51,419 nt of DNA from the NCBI GenBank assembly GCA_964511405.1, contig CAZEFK010000012.1:1-51419 (forward strand), given 5' to 3'. The stretch is from CAZEFK01 sp964511405. Lineage in GTDB: Bacteria > Pseudomonadota > Alphaproteobacteria > Elsterales > Elsteraceae. Below are positions 17,515 to 26,091 of the stretch, one piece after another. Both the position numbers and the translations under genes were made by a program. The notes under the pieces were generated by a model. It searched no databases. It was not told where the DNA came from and worked only from the letters and a program-made list of their open reading frames with translations. Position 1 is the first letter of the stretch. Each line of letters opens with the position of its first letter.

Positions 17515-18021
17515 TCAAAGCTCCCCAACCGACGCCCAGGCCGGCACGTGGTCGATCAGCTTGTCGAGCAAATGTTCGAACGTCTGCCTCTGGTGCGGCG
17601 TCAGGCACGCAAGCATCGCCTGCTCGCGATCGCGCAAGAGCGGTATGTACCGGCTGTAGGTCGCGCGGCCATCGGCGGTCAGGAACAGCCGCTGACGCCG
17701 GCTGTCCGCGGGATCGACCTCGCGGCGCAGGAGCTTCTTCTTTTCCAATGCGATCACCCCACGGCTGATATTGGCCTTGAGGTGGCCTGAAAACTCGCAG
17801 ATCTCGCTTGCGGTGACACCCTCGCGGAAGCTCAGGAAGATAAGCGTGACGATTTCCGGCCGCGTAAGGCCAAACTCCATCTCGATCTTTCGAAACGAGG
17901 GCTCCCGATAGAAGTTCAGGACGTAGCCGATCTTATAGGCGACCTTTATCTCAGTGCCTTCGAAGACGCCGGCAATCTCGTCCACCCTGCGGTCTTTCCT
18001 CGCCCGCACCCTGCGAGTCAT
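17515..18021 (-). CDS. MarR-family transcriptional regulator
   Basis: A 168-residue winged-helix protein. The HTH region LTRPEIVTLIFLSFREGVTASEICEFSGHLKANISRGVIALEKKKLL spans about 52-98, with the wing VDPADSRRQRLFLTADG just after. Convergent with the binding-protein gene, 25 bases apart. It is the obvious local candidate for control of the hydrolase and binding-protein pair, possibly via the palindrome at 15153-15183. It is moderately lower in GC than its neighbours. Confidence 0.85.
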   Translation of the reverse strand: MTRRVRARKDRRVDEIAGVFEGTEIKVAYKIGYVLNFYREPSFRKIEMEFGLTRPEIVTLIFLSFREGVTASEICEFSGHLKANISRGVIALEKKKLLRREVDPADSRRQRLFLTADGRATYSRYIPLLRDREQAMLACLTPHQRQTFEHLLDKLIDHVPAWASVGEL

Positions 18022-18065
18022 TTAGCCTCGGCTCCCATGCTCGTTCCGCACGCAATCATCACGCC

Positions 18066-18094
18066 GTGCAGGCGAACCGAGTCAACCGCCTGCA
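18066..18094. repeat. Inverted repeat upstream of MarR gene, related to a motif at 15231-15255
   Basis: TGCAGGCG (18067-18074) and CGCCTGCA (18087-18094) form a perfect 8-base inverted repeat with a 12-base spacer. The stretch 18066-18090 matches 15231-15255, upstream of the hydrolase, at 21 of 25 positions including the GGCG-N12-CGCC geometry. This may be a shared regulator site. Confidence 0.4.
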
Positions 18095-18160
18095 GGCCGT
18101 CGCAGGACCGGCATATCGGCAATTCAGCGGAGCGCAAGGGCGACGGTGGCCCAGGGGACC

Positions 18161-18185
18161 GGGAGCGCCGTTGCCGGGCGCTCCC
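18161..18185 (-). terminator. GC-rich hairpin downstream of the chemoreceptor gene
   Basis: GGGAGCGCC (18161-18169) pairs with GGCGCTCCC (18177-18185) across a 7-base loop. It lies 27 bases beyond the stop of the minus-strand chemoreceptor. There is no run of T after it, so intrinsic termination is uncertain. Confidence 0.4.
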
Positions 18186-18211
18186 CGTCCCATGGCCCGG
18201 TCCGCTGGCGG

Positions 18212-20374
18212 CTATGCGGCCTGGATCTCGGCGATGAAGGTCTCGACCTGCCGGCGCACGGTCTCGGACTGGTCGGACAGTTCGCCGGAGGCCGCCAGCA
18301 CCTGATGCGCCGCGGTGCCGGTTTCGGCGGCGGCCTCGGTGACGCCGGCGATGTTCGACGAGATCTCGGTGGTGCCGGCGGCCGCCTGCTGGACGTTGCG
18401 GGCGATCTCCTGCGTCGCGGCCGACTGCTCCTCGACCGCGCCGGCAATCGCCGACGCCACCTGGCTCATCTCGGCGATGGTCGAGCCCATCTGCTGGATC
18501 GCCGTCACCACATCCCGCGCCGACGCCTGGATCGCCCCCACCTGGGCCCCGATATCGCCGGTCGCCCGCGCCGTCTGGGTGGCCAGGCTCTTGACCTCGG
18601 CCGCCACCACGGCGAAGCCCTTGCCGGCCTCGCCGGCGCGCGCCGCCTCGATCGTGGCGTTGAGCGCCAGCAGGTTGGTCTGGCTGGCGATGTCCGCGAT
18701 CAGCTGCACCACGTCGCCGATGCGCTCGGCGGCATCGGCGAGGCCGCCCACGGTCGTGCTGGTCTTGCGGGCGACCTCGACCGCGCCCTGGGCGATGGCC
18801 GCCGACTGCGCCACCTGGCGGCCGATCTCGGTGATCGAGCCCGACAGCTCCTCGGTCGCCGTCGCCACGGTCTGGACATTGGCCGAGGCCTGCTCGGTCG
18901 CGGCGGCGACGGCCGCCGCCTGCCGGCTGGTCTGCTCGGCGGTCGCGGTCATCGAGGTCGCCGTCGACTGCATTTCGGTCGCCGCCGAGGCGACGGCCTT
19001 CAGCATGGCCGACATCTCGTCGTCGAACCGCTCGGTCAGCGCACTCACCCGCTCGGCCCGGACCATGCGCGCCTGCATCTCGGCCGCCTCCTTGGCCGCC
19101 AGGTCGCGGGCCCGGATCAACGCCTCCTTGAACACCTGGACCGAGCGCGCCATCAGCCCGATCTCGTCGCCGCGGCCGGTCGACGGCACCTCGGCGCCAT
19201 AGTCCCCTTCGGCCAGCCGCGTCATGGTCGCGGTCATGCCCACCAGCGGCGGCACGATCGACCGGCTGGTCACGACCACGACCGTGACGGCGATGCCGAT
19301 GCCGACGCCGAGCATCACCCACAGCAGCCGGGTCAGCAGCGTGGCCTGCGCCTCGGTCGCCGCGCCGTCGTCGATCAGGTCAGCCCGCTGGCGCGGGACC
19401 AGGCCGTCCTGGCGCTCGCCGCTGGCATCGGCGCGGCCGTTCAGCAGCTCAACCAGGCGCCCGGCGCGCGGCGCCGCTTCGTTGGCCAGCAGCCAATGGG
19501 CCTCGTTCCACCGGTCCGAGGCGCGGATCGCGAACATCCGCGGCGGCAGCGGGGCGAACCGGTCACGCGCCTGGACCAGCCGGTCGAAGGCCGCCGCCTG
19601 CGCCTGAGACATCTCGGCGCGGCGCTGAGCCAGCAGCGCCACCTTGGCCTGATTGATCGCCCACAGCGTGTCGAATTCCTTCTGGAACGCGGGGTCGCCG
19701 GTGAGCAGGTAGGCGCGGATCGCCCCGATCGCCATCGCCATGCTGCCGCGCGTGTCGGCGAAGGCGACCAGCAGGCTCTTGCGGACGTCGGTCGACGCGA
19801 TGCGGCCTTCCTCGTCGATCAGGACCGTCGCCTGATCGAGGATGCTCTTGGCGAGCGGCGCCGCCTCGGTCTGCAGAATCTTGGCCGCGGGCTGCTCGTC
19901 GGCGGTGTGGGCGACCGCCTCGACCTTGTCCTGCGCGGCATGCAGCGCGTCGAGCAGCGGCTTGGCCTCGGCCCAGGCCGTTCGGTTGCGCGGATCGGTC
20001 CAATTGGCCGACAGGCGATCCAGTTCGGCGCTGTCGGCCGCCATGTCGCGCCAGAGCGCCGTGCGCTCGCCCTTGAACGCGTCGGTGCCGGTGATGACCC
20101 AGCCGCGCAGCGCGGCCAGGGTGGCATAGACCTTCGCCGACAGGTCGCCCGCAGCCAGCGCGGTCGGCACGCGCAGGCCGACCATCGTCGCCGTCGCCGT
20201 GCTCAGCGCGCCCACATTGACGATCGTGATCGCGACGACCAGCGCCAGCATGGCGCAGAGCGCCGCGAAGCCGGCGATCAGCCGCGCCCGGATGTTGAGG
20301 TTCGGAAGAGCCACGGTCGCCTCCATCGAATCCACGCGAACAGCGCGAACCTCGGCAGGGTCGGCCACAATCAT
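18212..20374 (-). CDS. Methyl-accepting chemotaxis protein with long helical periplasmic sensor
   Basis: About 720 residues. Membrane segment 1 spans about 32-55. A long (about 290 residues) all-helical periplasmic region rich in Ala/Leu/Arg is reminiscent of the HBM bimodular sensor. Membrane segment 2 spans 350-370, HAMP 371-422, and the cytoplasmic signalling domain runs to the end with the conserved hairpin tip ASQTNLLALNATIEAARAGE. It would bind a small ligand or a binding protein and control CheA. Start ambiguous: ATG at 20374 or 20326 (MEATVALPNLN); neither has a strong ribosome binding site. No che genes are nearby. Confidence 0.9.
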   Translation of the reverse strand: MIVADPAEVRAVRVDSMEATVALPNLNIRARLIAGFAALCAMLALVVAITIVNVGALSTATATMVGLRVPTALAAGDLSAKVYATLAALRGWVITGTDAFKGERTALWRDMAADSAELDRLSANWTDPRNRTAWAEAKPLLDALHAAQDKVEAVAHTADEQPAAKILQTEAAPLAKSILDQATVLIDEEGRIASTDVRKSLLVAFADTRGSMAMAIGAIRAYLLTGDPAFQKEFDTLWAINQAKVALLAQRRAEMSQAQAAAFDRLVQARDRFAPLPPRMFAIRASDRWNEAHWLLANEAAPRAGRLVELLNGRADASGERQDGLVPRQRADLIDDGAATEAQATLLTRLLWVMLGVGIGIAVTVVVVTSRSIVPPLVGMTATMTRLAEGDYGAEVPSTGRGDEIGLMARSVQVFKEALIRARDLAAKEAAEMQARMVRAERVSALTERFDDEMSAMLKAVASAATEMQSTATSMTATAEQTSRQAAAVAAATEQASANVQTVATATEELSGSITEIGRQVAQSAAIAQGAVEVARKTSTTVGGLADAAERIGDVVQLIADIASQTNLLALNATIEAARAGEAGKGFAVVAAEVKSLATQTARATGDIGAQVGAIQASARDVVTAIQQMGSTIAEMSQVASAIAGAVEEQSAATQEIARNVQQAAAGTTEISSNIAGVTEAAAETGTAAHQVLAASGELSDQSETVRRQVETFIAEIQAA

Positions 20375-20479
20375 TAAGTAAATGATAAATGTTAGGGATG
20401 GCCTTGGCGATTACTTACGACAAGCAACTGTATCAAGACAAATAATTTGAGCGCCCGTCGAAGGGCCTGACCGTGCGCG

Positions 20480-21511
20480 TCAACCGCTGCCGCCCTCGAC
20501 GAGCGCCATCGGCCACAGCTGGCAGCGGCCCTCGGCCATCGTGCGCGACTGTCCCGACGGCATTTCCTGGATCAAGATCTCGCCAAGCCTGGCACCGAGC
20601 TCGCGCAACGAAACACCGAAGCAAGTCAAGGACGGGGTCAGGAATCGACAGGCCGGGCTCTGGCGAAACGCGATGATCGCCAGATCGCGGCCGGGCTCGA
20701 GACTGGCTTCTTTCAAGCAGCGGTAAAGACCGATCGCCTGCGTCGCCTGCGCCAGAATGACCGCGGTCGGCCGCTCGGCCATCGAGAGCAGCGCCTGCCC
20801 CAGCTCATACCCGCCGGTCTCGGTTTCGGACACATAGACCACCAGCGACGGATCCGGCTCGAGGCGTCGGCGCTGCAGAGCCGCGACGACGCCATCCCGG
20901 AACACGATGCGGCTGTTCGCCTCCCGCACGCTGAGCGCCAGCGCGATGCGCCGGTGCCCGGCGCGCGCCAGACGATCGACGGCCCGTTCGGCGACGCCTT
21001 CGAAATCGAGGTCGATCCAGGAATGCGCGCCCCCCGACAGGCTGCGTCCAAGGGCGACAAAGGGAATTTTCCGGGCGAGCAGATAGTCGATGCGCGGATC
21101 GGTGCGCTGCGTATCGGAGAGGATGAACCCGTCGGCGAGATGGCGTTCGACCGCGCGCCGCAGATAGTCGTTCTGATCGTGCGCCGGGCCGCAGGGCAGG
21201 ATGACGAGATCGAGCCCGGCCTCCGCCAGCGCGCCCTGAAGGCCTTCGCTCAAATTCAGGAAGAAGCTTTCACCGAAGGTGGTGATGTCGGGATTGGTTC
21301 GCATCATCAGCGCGACCGCGCGCGTGGCGCCCTGGCGCAGCGCGCGGCCGGACTGGTTGGGCGCATAGCCGAGGCGGTCCGCCGCATCCTGCACGCGCGC
21401 GCGGGTCTCCGGGCTGACATCGGCACGCCCGTTCAGCGCCCGCGACACCGTGCCGATGGAGATGTCGAGGCTCCGCGCGAGATCCCGGATTCCGACTGCC
21501 TTGCGGTCCAT
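20480..21511 (-). CDS. LacI-family transcriptional regulator
   Basis: A 343-residue repressor. N-terminal LacI HTH is seen as IRDLARSLDISIGTVSRALNGRADVSPETRARV (about 7-39) with hinge helix residues APNQSGRALRQG. The remainder is a periplasmic-binding-like effector domain. Start at 21511 (MDRKAVGI) is supported by AGGGGG 4 bases upstream; an in-frame ATG at 21532 is less well placed. Divergent from the sugar operon, with a perfect LacI-type palindrome between them, so it most likely represses that operon and responds to its sugar or a metabolite. Confidence 0.9.
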   Translation of the reverse strand: MDRKAVGIRDLARSLDISIGTVSRALNGRADVSPETRARVQDAADRLGYAPNQSGRALRQGATRAVALMMRTNPDITTFGESFFLNLSEGLQGALAEAGLDLVILPCGPAHDQNDYLRRAVERHLADGFILSDTQRTDPRIDYLLARKIPFVALGRSLSGGAHSWIDLDFEGVAERAVDRLARAGHRRIALALSVREANSRIVFRDGVVAALQRRRLEPDPSLVVYVSETETGGYELGQALLSMAERPTAVILAQATQAIGLYRCLKEASLEPGRDLAIIAFRQSPACRFLTPSLTCFGVSLRELGARLGEILIQEMPSGQSRTMAEGRCQLWPMALVEGGSG

Positions 21512-21576
21512 CCGCCCCCTCAAACGCCCCATCGGCGCTGCCGACGATTGACAAAGTCTCCCGGCCGACGCAACGT

Positions 21577-21590
21577 CGTAAACGTTTACG
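21577..21590. promoter_or_regulatory. LacI-type operator CGTAAACGTTTACG
   Basis: A perfect 14-base palindrome with the central CG typical of LacI/GalR operators, 33 bases before the Gfo/Idh start. A TTGACA hexamer at 21548-21553 lies upstream, so the operator overlaps the expected -10 region. This places control of the 21624-26826 operon under the divergent LacI regulator. Confidence 0.8.
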
Positions 21591-21623
21591 GAGCCACTTT
21601 AGAGCGCCGCGGGAGGGACAGCA

Positions 21624-22700
21624 ATGGGACGACGGGCCGTGCTTGTCGGCTGTGGCAGCATGAGCCGGCGCTGGCTCGACGCCGCGGCCCGCATCGGCGG
21701 AGTCGAGATCGTCGGGCTCGTCGACATCGACGGCGCCCGCGCGCTGGCGCTGGCGCAGGAGCAGGGATTGGCGGCCGCGGCGGTCGGCGACGATCTCGAC
21801 GCGGTCCTGTCGCGCACGCGCCCCGATATCGTCTTCGACACCGCCATTCCCGAAGCGCGGCCGCAGGTGGTGATGACGGCGCTGCGCCATGGCTGCCATG
21901 TGCTCAGCGAGAAGCCGATGGCGGACACGATCGACGCCGCGCGCGCGCTCGTCCGGGCGGCCCGGGACGCCGACCGGCTGCACGTGATCGTTCAGAACCG
22001 CCGCTATGTCGACGGGATCAGGCGGCTGCGGTCGTTTCTCGAGTCGGGCGCGATCGGAGCGGTCACCAGCGTTCACGCCGATTTCTTTGTCGCCCCGCAT
22101 TTCGGCGGCTTCCGCGAGCAGATGCGGAACGTGCTGCTCGTCGACATGGCGATCCACACCTTCGATGCCGCGCGCTACCTGATCGGCGCCACGCCGGTCG
22201 CGGTGTACTGCCATGAAGCGAACCCGCCGGGATCGTGGTACGCCCACGGCGCCAGCGCGTTCGCGATCTTCGAGTTCGAGACCGGCCTCACCTTCACCTA
22301 TCGCGGCAGCTGGTGCGCGCAGGGTTTGCGTACGAGCTGGGACAGCAGCTGGCGCCTCGTCGGCGATCGTGGCTCGGCGACCTGGGACGGTCATGACGGG
22401 TTCCGCGCCGAGCGCGAGCTGGCCACCGGCACCGGCGTCCTGCGGGATGCCGCGCCGGCGGACATGCCGTCGGCGCCCCCGGCGCTGCGCATCGGCGGCC
22501 ATCAAGGCGTGATGCGCGATTTCCTGCAGGCGCTCGACAGCGGCGTCGCGCCGGAGACGGTCAGCGCCGAGAACTTCAAGAGTCTCGCGATGACCTTCGC
22601 GGCGGTCGAGAGCGCACGCCTCGGGCGGCGCGTCGGCGTGCCATCCCTGGAGCAGGCCCACGCGCCCAGCGACGGCAGCCTGGCCGCCGCGGACAGCTAG
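21624..22700 (+). CDS. Gfo/Idh/MocA-family oxidoreductase
   Basis: A 358-residue NAD(P)-dependent dehydrogenase and the first gene of the LacI-controlled operon. Seen: VGCGSMSRRWLDAAARI Rossmann motif at the N-terminus, LSEKPMADT (EKP signature), and DMAIHTFDAARYL, matching the family's D-x-x-x-H-x-x-D active-site block. GGGAGGGA lies just upstream of the ATG. It likely oxidises the sugar imported by the downstream transporter; the substrate is not readable. Confidence 0.87.
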   Translation: MGRRAVLVGCGSMSRRWLDAAARIGGVEIVGLVDIDGARALALAQEQGLAAAAVGDDLDAVLSRTRPDIVFDTAIPEARPQVVMTALRHGCHVLSEKPMADTIDAARALVRAARDADRLHVIVQNRRYVDGIRRLRSFLESGAIGAVTSVHADFFVAPHFGGFREQMRNVLLVDMAIHTFDAARYLIGATPVAVYCHEANPPGSWYAHGASAFAIFEFETGLTFTYRGSWCAQGLRTSWDSSWRLVGDRGSATWDGHDGFRAERELATGTGVLRDAAPADMPSAPPALRIGGHQGVMRDFLQALDSGVAPETVSAENFKSLAMTFAAVESARLGRRVGVPSLEQAHAPSDGSLAAADS

Positions 22701-22759
22701 CTGGGCTCCGGCCCGCACTGATCCAAACAAAACCATCGGCCAACAGGAGGAAACCAGCC

Positions 22760-23998
22760 ATGAAGAGCGTGCTCAGGCAAGGCGCGATTGCGGTGGCGGC
22801 GATGCTTGCCAGTTCCGCCGCGTGGGCCGGAGAAGCGGTGCAGATCTGGCATATCTTCGGCAACGCCACCGAACCTTCGCTCGTCAATCTGGCGCACTGG
22901 AACGAGACGCATCCGGACCACCAGCTCGACCTGAAGTTCATTCCGTTCGCGCAGCTGTCCCAACAGCTGCTCAAGGGCATCGCCACCGGCGACGTGCCCG
23001 ACCTGATCACCATCGACAATCCGGTCGTCGCGAGCTTCGCCAGCCAGGGCGCGCTGGAGGACCTGACCGACCTGGTCAAGACCTCGAAGGTCATCGACAA
23101 GAGCGGCTACTACCAGGGAAGCTGGAACACGACGATCTGGAACGGCCGGCAATATGCGGTTCCCGGCGAGGCCAACACGCTGGCCCTTTACTACAACGCG
23201 GACATGTTCCGCGCGAAGGGGCTGGATCCCGACAAGCCGCCGCGGACCTGGGCCGAGCTCAAGGCCGCCGCCGCGACGCTGACCGACCCGTCGAAAGGCG
23301 TTTACGGCATCGGGTTCTCGGCCATCCAGAGCGAGGAAGGCACCTTCCAATGGCTGCCGTTCCTGCAGCAATCCGGCGCCAGCCTGAAGACCCTGACGTC
23401 GCCCGACGCGGTGGCGGCGCTGACGCTGTGGACCGACTTCGTGAAGAGCGGCCAGGCCTCGAAGGACGTGCTGGTGAAACGCCAGTTCGAGATGATGAGC
23501 GCCTTTCTCGGCGGCGCCTCCGGCATGGTCGTCGGCGGCCCGTGGGAACTGCAGCGCATGAAGAAGGACGCCGCGTTCGACTGGCGCGTGGCCACGCTGC
23601 CGGTGCGCGAGGGCAGGAACATCGAGGCGTCGGCGCTCGGCGGCTATGTCTGGGGCATCCCGAAGGGCGCCAAGCATCGCGACCTGGCCTTCACGGTGGT
23701 GGAGTTCATGTCCGAACCGGCGCAGATGAAGCTCGCCTGGAGCGGCGGGCGGTTGCCGCCGGTCGCGTCGATCTCGATCGACAATCCGGACAACCCGCAG
23801 GCCTATCCGGTGTTCCGCAAGCAGATGGAGGTCGCCAAGGCCCGCGGCCCGCATCCCCAGTGGCCGCAGATCTCCGCCGCGATCCAGACGGCGATCCAGA
23901 ACGCCCTGACCGGCCACTCGACGCCGGCGGCGGCGCTGGACCGCGCCCAGGCCGTCATCACGCCGCTGCTCGACCGGTATCCGATCGACGGTCTCTGA
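22760..23998 (+). CDS. Sugar ABC transporter substrate-binding protein (family 1)
   Basis: A 412-residue extracytoplasmic solute-binding protein. The signal peptide covers about 1-23 (VAAMLASSAAWA, cleavage near GEAVQ), followed by VQIWHIFGNATEPSLVNLAHWNETHPDHQ, the usual opening of family 1 sugar-binding proteins. AGGAGG lies 10 bases before the ATG. It feeds the two permeases downstream. A 262-base gap containing a REP-like doublet separates it from the first permease, probably lowering permease expression relative to binding protein. Confidence 0.9.
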   Translation: MKSVLRQGAIAVAAMLASSAAWAGEAVQIWHIFGNATEPSLVNLAHWNETHPDHQLDLKFIPFAQLSQQLLKGIATGDVPDLITIDNPVVASFASQGALEDLTDLVKTSKVIDKSGYYQGSWNTTIWNGRQYAVPGEANTLALYYNADMFRAKGLDPDKPPRTWAELKAAAATLTDPSKGVYGIGFSAIQSEEGTFQWLPFLQQSGASLKTLTSPDAVAALTLWTDFVKSGQASKDVLVKRQFEMMSAFLGGASGMVVGGPWELQRMKKDAAFDWRVATLPVREGRNIEASALGGYVWGIPKGAKHRDLAFTVVEFMSEPAQMKLAWSGGRLPPVASISIDNPDNPQAYPVFRKQMEVAKARGPHPQWPQISAAIQTAIQNALTGHSTPAAALDRAQAVITPLLDRYPIDGL

Positions 23999-24063
23999 GC
24001 CCCCGCCCCCATCGCCCTATGGCATTCACACGTCTTTTATTGGCTATTCCGATCAAGTTCTTT

Positions 24064-24174
24064 GCTCGTCATTCCCGCGAAAGCGGGAATCCAGTTGGCT
24101 CGACGCAGGTATCGACAGGGACGATGTCGAGCTTGCCACCACGGCTGGATCCCCGCCTCGCGGGGATGACGAGC
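24064..24174. repeat. REP-like inverted doublet (BIME-type intergenic element)
   Basis: Two roughly 30-base arms (24064-24094 and 24145-24174) are inverted copies of one another with a few mismatches. Each arm contains its own short hairpin: TTCCCGC/GCGGGAA in the left arm and ATCCCCGC/GCGGGGAT in the right. The 50-base centre also holds CTCGAC/GTCGAG inverted repeats. The form (CGTCATTCCCGC ... ATCCAG) is a widespread mobile intergenic repeat type in alphaproteobacteria. It lies inside the operon between binding protein and permease genes. Confidence 0.75.
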
Positions 24175-24260
24175 AGGATGGCCAAGCGGCTGATAATGCT
24201 CGGTGATCCGGGTTGTGTGAATCCCATAGCCGTCGCCGAAGAGAGGAGATCGCGCCCGCC

Positions 24261-25208
24261 ATGAAAGCGATGTCGCTCCGCTATGCCGCCGCGCCGGACC
24301 GCGCGCCGCGCCGGCCGATCGATCGGCTGTTCGATTCCAAGGCGGTCTGGCCGATCGCGGTCGGCGCGACCGTCTCCTATCTTCTTCTCTTCGTCGGATA
24401 TCCGATCATTTACAACATCGTCATGAGCTTCCAGGAGGTGTCCGTCAGCAACGTCGGTGATTTCCATCGGCCGTGGGTCGGACTTGCGAACTACGAGCGG
24501 CTTCTGGCCGATCCGCTGTTTCCCGTCGTCCTCCAGAACACCGTGATTTACGTCGGGCTGAACGTGATCCTGCAATGTGCGGGCGGGCTGGCGCTGGCCC
24601 TGTTCTTCGCGCAGCGCTTCCCCGGTTCCGTGACGCTGCGCGGCGTCATTCTCGCCGGCTGGATCCTGCCGCCGCTCGTGATCGGCGCGGTTTGGAAGTG
24701 GTTGCTGGCCTCCGACAACGGCGTGCTGAACTACGCGCTGCAGTCGATCGGCCTGGTCAACGGCCCGATCTACTGGCTGTCCGACCCATCGACGTCACTC
24801 CTGGCCGTCACCTTCGCCAATGTCTGGTTCGGCGTGCCCTTCAACATGATCCTGCTGGCGGCGGGCCTGAGCAATATTCCGCGCGAGATCTACGAGGCGG
24901 CCATGATCGACGGCGCCGGGCCGGTCCGGCGGTTCCGGTCGATGACGCTGCCCATGCTGCGGCCCACCCTCTACGCGCTGGTCGCGTTGTCGACCATCTA
25001 CACCATGCGGTCCTTCGATGTGATCTGGACCATGACGCATGGCGGGCCGGTCGACTCGAGCAACGTGCTTCCGATCTGGTCCTACAAGCTCTCGTTCGAG
25101 ATCTTCGATTTCTCGGGGGGCGCCGCGACCTCGACCATGATGCTCATCGTCGTGTTCTTCGTGGCGCTGATCTATGTGCGTAGCGTCCGCGCCGAGGCGA
25201 GGGCCTGA
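24261..25208 (+). CDS. Sugar ABC transporter permease (MalF type)
   Basis: A 315-residue inner membrane permease. Seen: first membrane segment VWPIAVGATVSYLLLFVGYPI, EAA loop YEAAMIDGAGPVRRFRSMTLPMLRP, and TMTHGGPVDSSNVLPIWSYKLSF. The cytoplasmic N-terminus of about 30 residues is Arg-rich. GAGAGGAG precedes the ATG at 24261. The second permease starts one base after its stop. Confidence 0.9.
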   Translation: MKAMSLRYAAAPDRAPRRPIDRLFDSKAVWPIAVGATVSYLLLFVGYPIIYNIVMSFQEVSVSNVGDFHRPWVGLANYERLLADPLFPVVLQNTVIYVGLNVILQCAGGLALALFFAQRFPGSVTLRGVILAGWILPPLVIGAVWKWLLASDNGVLNYALQSIGLVNGPIYWLSDPSTSLLAVTFANVWFGVPFNMILLAAGLSNIPREIYEAAMIDGAGPVRRFRSMTLPMLRPTLYALVALSTIYTMRSFDVIWTMTHGGPVDSSNVLPIWSYKLSFEIFDFSGGAATSTMMLIVVFFVALIYVRSVRAEARA

Positions 25209-25209
25209 C

Positions 25210-26052
25210 ATGTCCATCATGATCATCGACCGGCGCCGCGCCCGCGACTGTGCGCTCGCAGCGATCGGCCTCGGCATCGCCGGGCTTTATCTGTTTCCGG
25301 TCTACTGGATGTATGTGTCCAGCATCAAGGCGTCGTTCGAACTGAACGCCGCGAAACCGACGCTGCTGCCGCAATCGCCGACGCTGGCCGCCTACGCCTG
25401 GATCTTCGTGCGCGAGAATGTCGGCCGCTACATGACCAACAGCGTCATCATCGCCGGCGCCGTGACCGCGCTGACGCTGCTGCTGGCGACCGGCGCGGCT
25501 TATGCGCTGAGCCGCATCCGCTCGCTGTGGATCGATGCCGTGCTGGTCGGCATCATGCTGTCCCAGGTGCTGCCGCCGGCGCTGCTGGCGACGCCCATGT
25601 TCGTCACCTTCAAGCAGCTCGGGCTGATCAATACCCAGGCGGCGGTGGTGCTCGCGACGACCACGAAGACGCTGCCGTTCGCGGCGATCATGCTGCGCAC
25701 CGCCTTCGCCCAAATTCCGACCGAGCTGGAAGAGGTCGCCCGGGTCGATGGCTGCAACCGCGTGTCGGCCTTTCTCCGGGTGACGCTGCCCCTCGCCCGC
25801 GCCGGCTACATCGTCGTCGGCACCTTGGTGTTCCTGCTGGCCTACGGCGAGTTCGTATATCCGGTGTCGCTGGTCAACAAGAACGAGCTGCAGCCGGCGA
25901 CGGTCGGCCTCTACGGCTTCGTCGGCGCCGACTATTCCGACTGGGGCAATGCGATGGCCTTCGCCAGCGTCATCGTCACACCCATCATCCTGATCTTCGT
26001 CGTGCTGCAACGGCGGATCATCAGCGGCCTCACCGCGGGCGCGCTCAAGTAG
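25210..26052 (+). CDS. Sugar ABC transporter permease (MalG type)
   Basis: A 280-residue inner membrane permease with six segments. The EAA loop is ELEEVARVDGCNRVSAFLRVTLPLARAG and the C-terminus SGLTAGALK is characteristic. Coupled to the preceding permease (1-base gap). As in the other sugar operon of this window, no ATPase gene follows, so a shared MalK/UgpC-like ATPase encoded elsewhere is required. Confidence 0.9.
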   Translation: MSIMIIDRRRARDCALAAIGLGIAGLYLFPVYWMYVSSIKASFELNAAKPTLLPQSPTLAAYAWIFVRENVGRYMTNSVIIAGAVTALTLLLATGAAYALSRIRSLWIDAVLVGIMLSQVLPPALLATPMFVTFKQLGLINTQAAVVLATTTKTLPFAAIMLRTAFAQIPTELEEVARVDGCNRVSAFLRVTLPLARAGYIVVGTLVFLLAYGEFVYPVSLVNKNELQPATVGLYGFVGADYSDWGNAMAFASVIVTPIILIFVVLQRRIISGLTAGALK

Positions 26053-26091
26053 AGCGCCCGACCGTCCACCAAGACCGGCAGGAAATCGTCA

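Noticed and set aside
18146..20377. Long plus-strand frame antisense to the chemoreceptor
   Set aside because: Arg/Gly/His-rich shadow with no domain; the minus strand gives a textbook MCP.
24064..24174. Insertion sequence ends
   Set aside because: No transposase frame between the inverted arms; the 50-base centre is itself palindromic, as in REP doublets.
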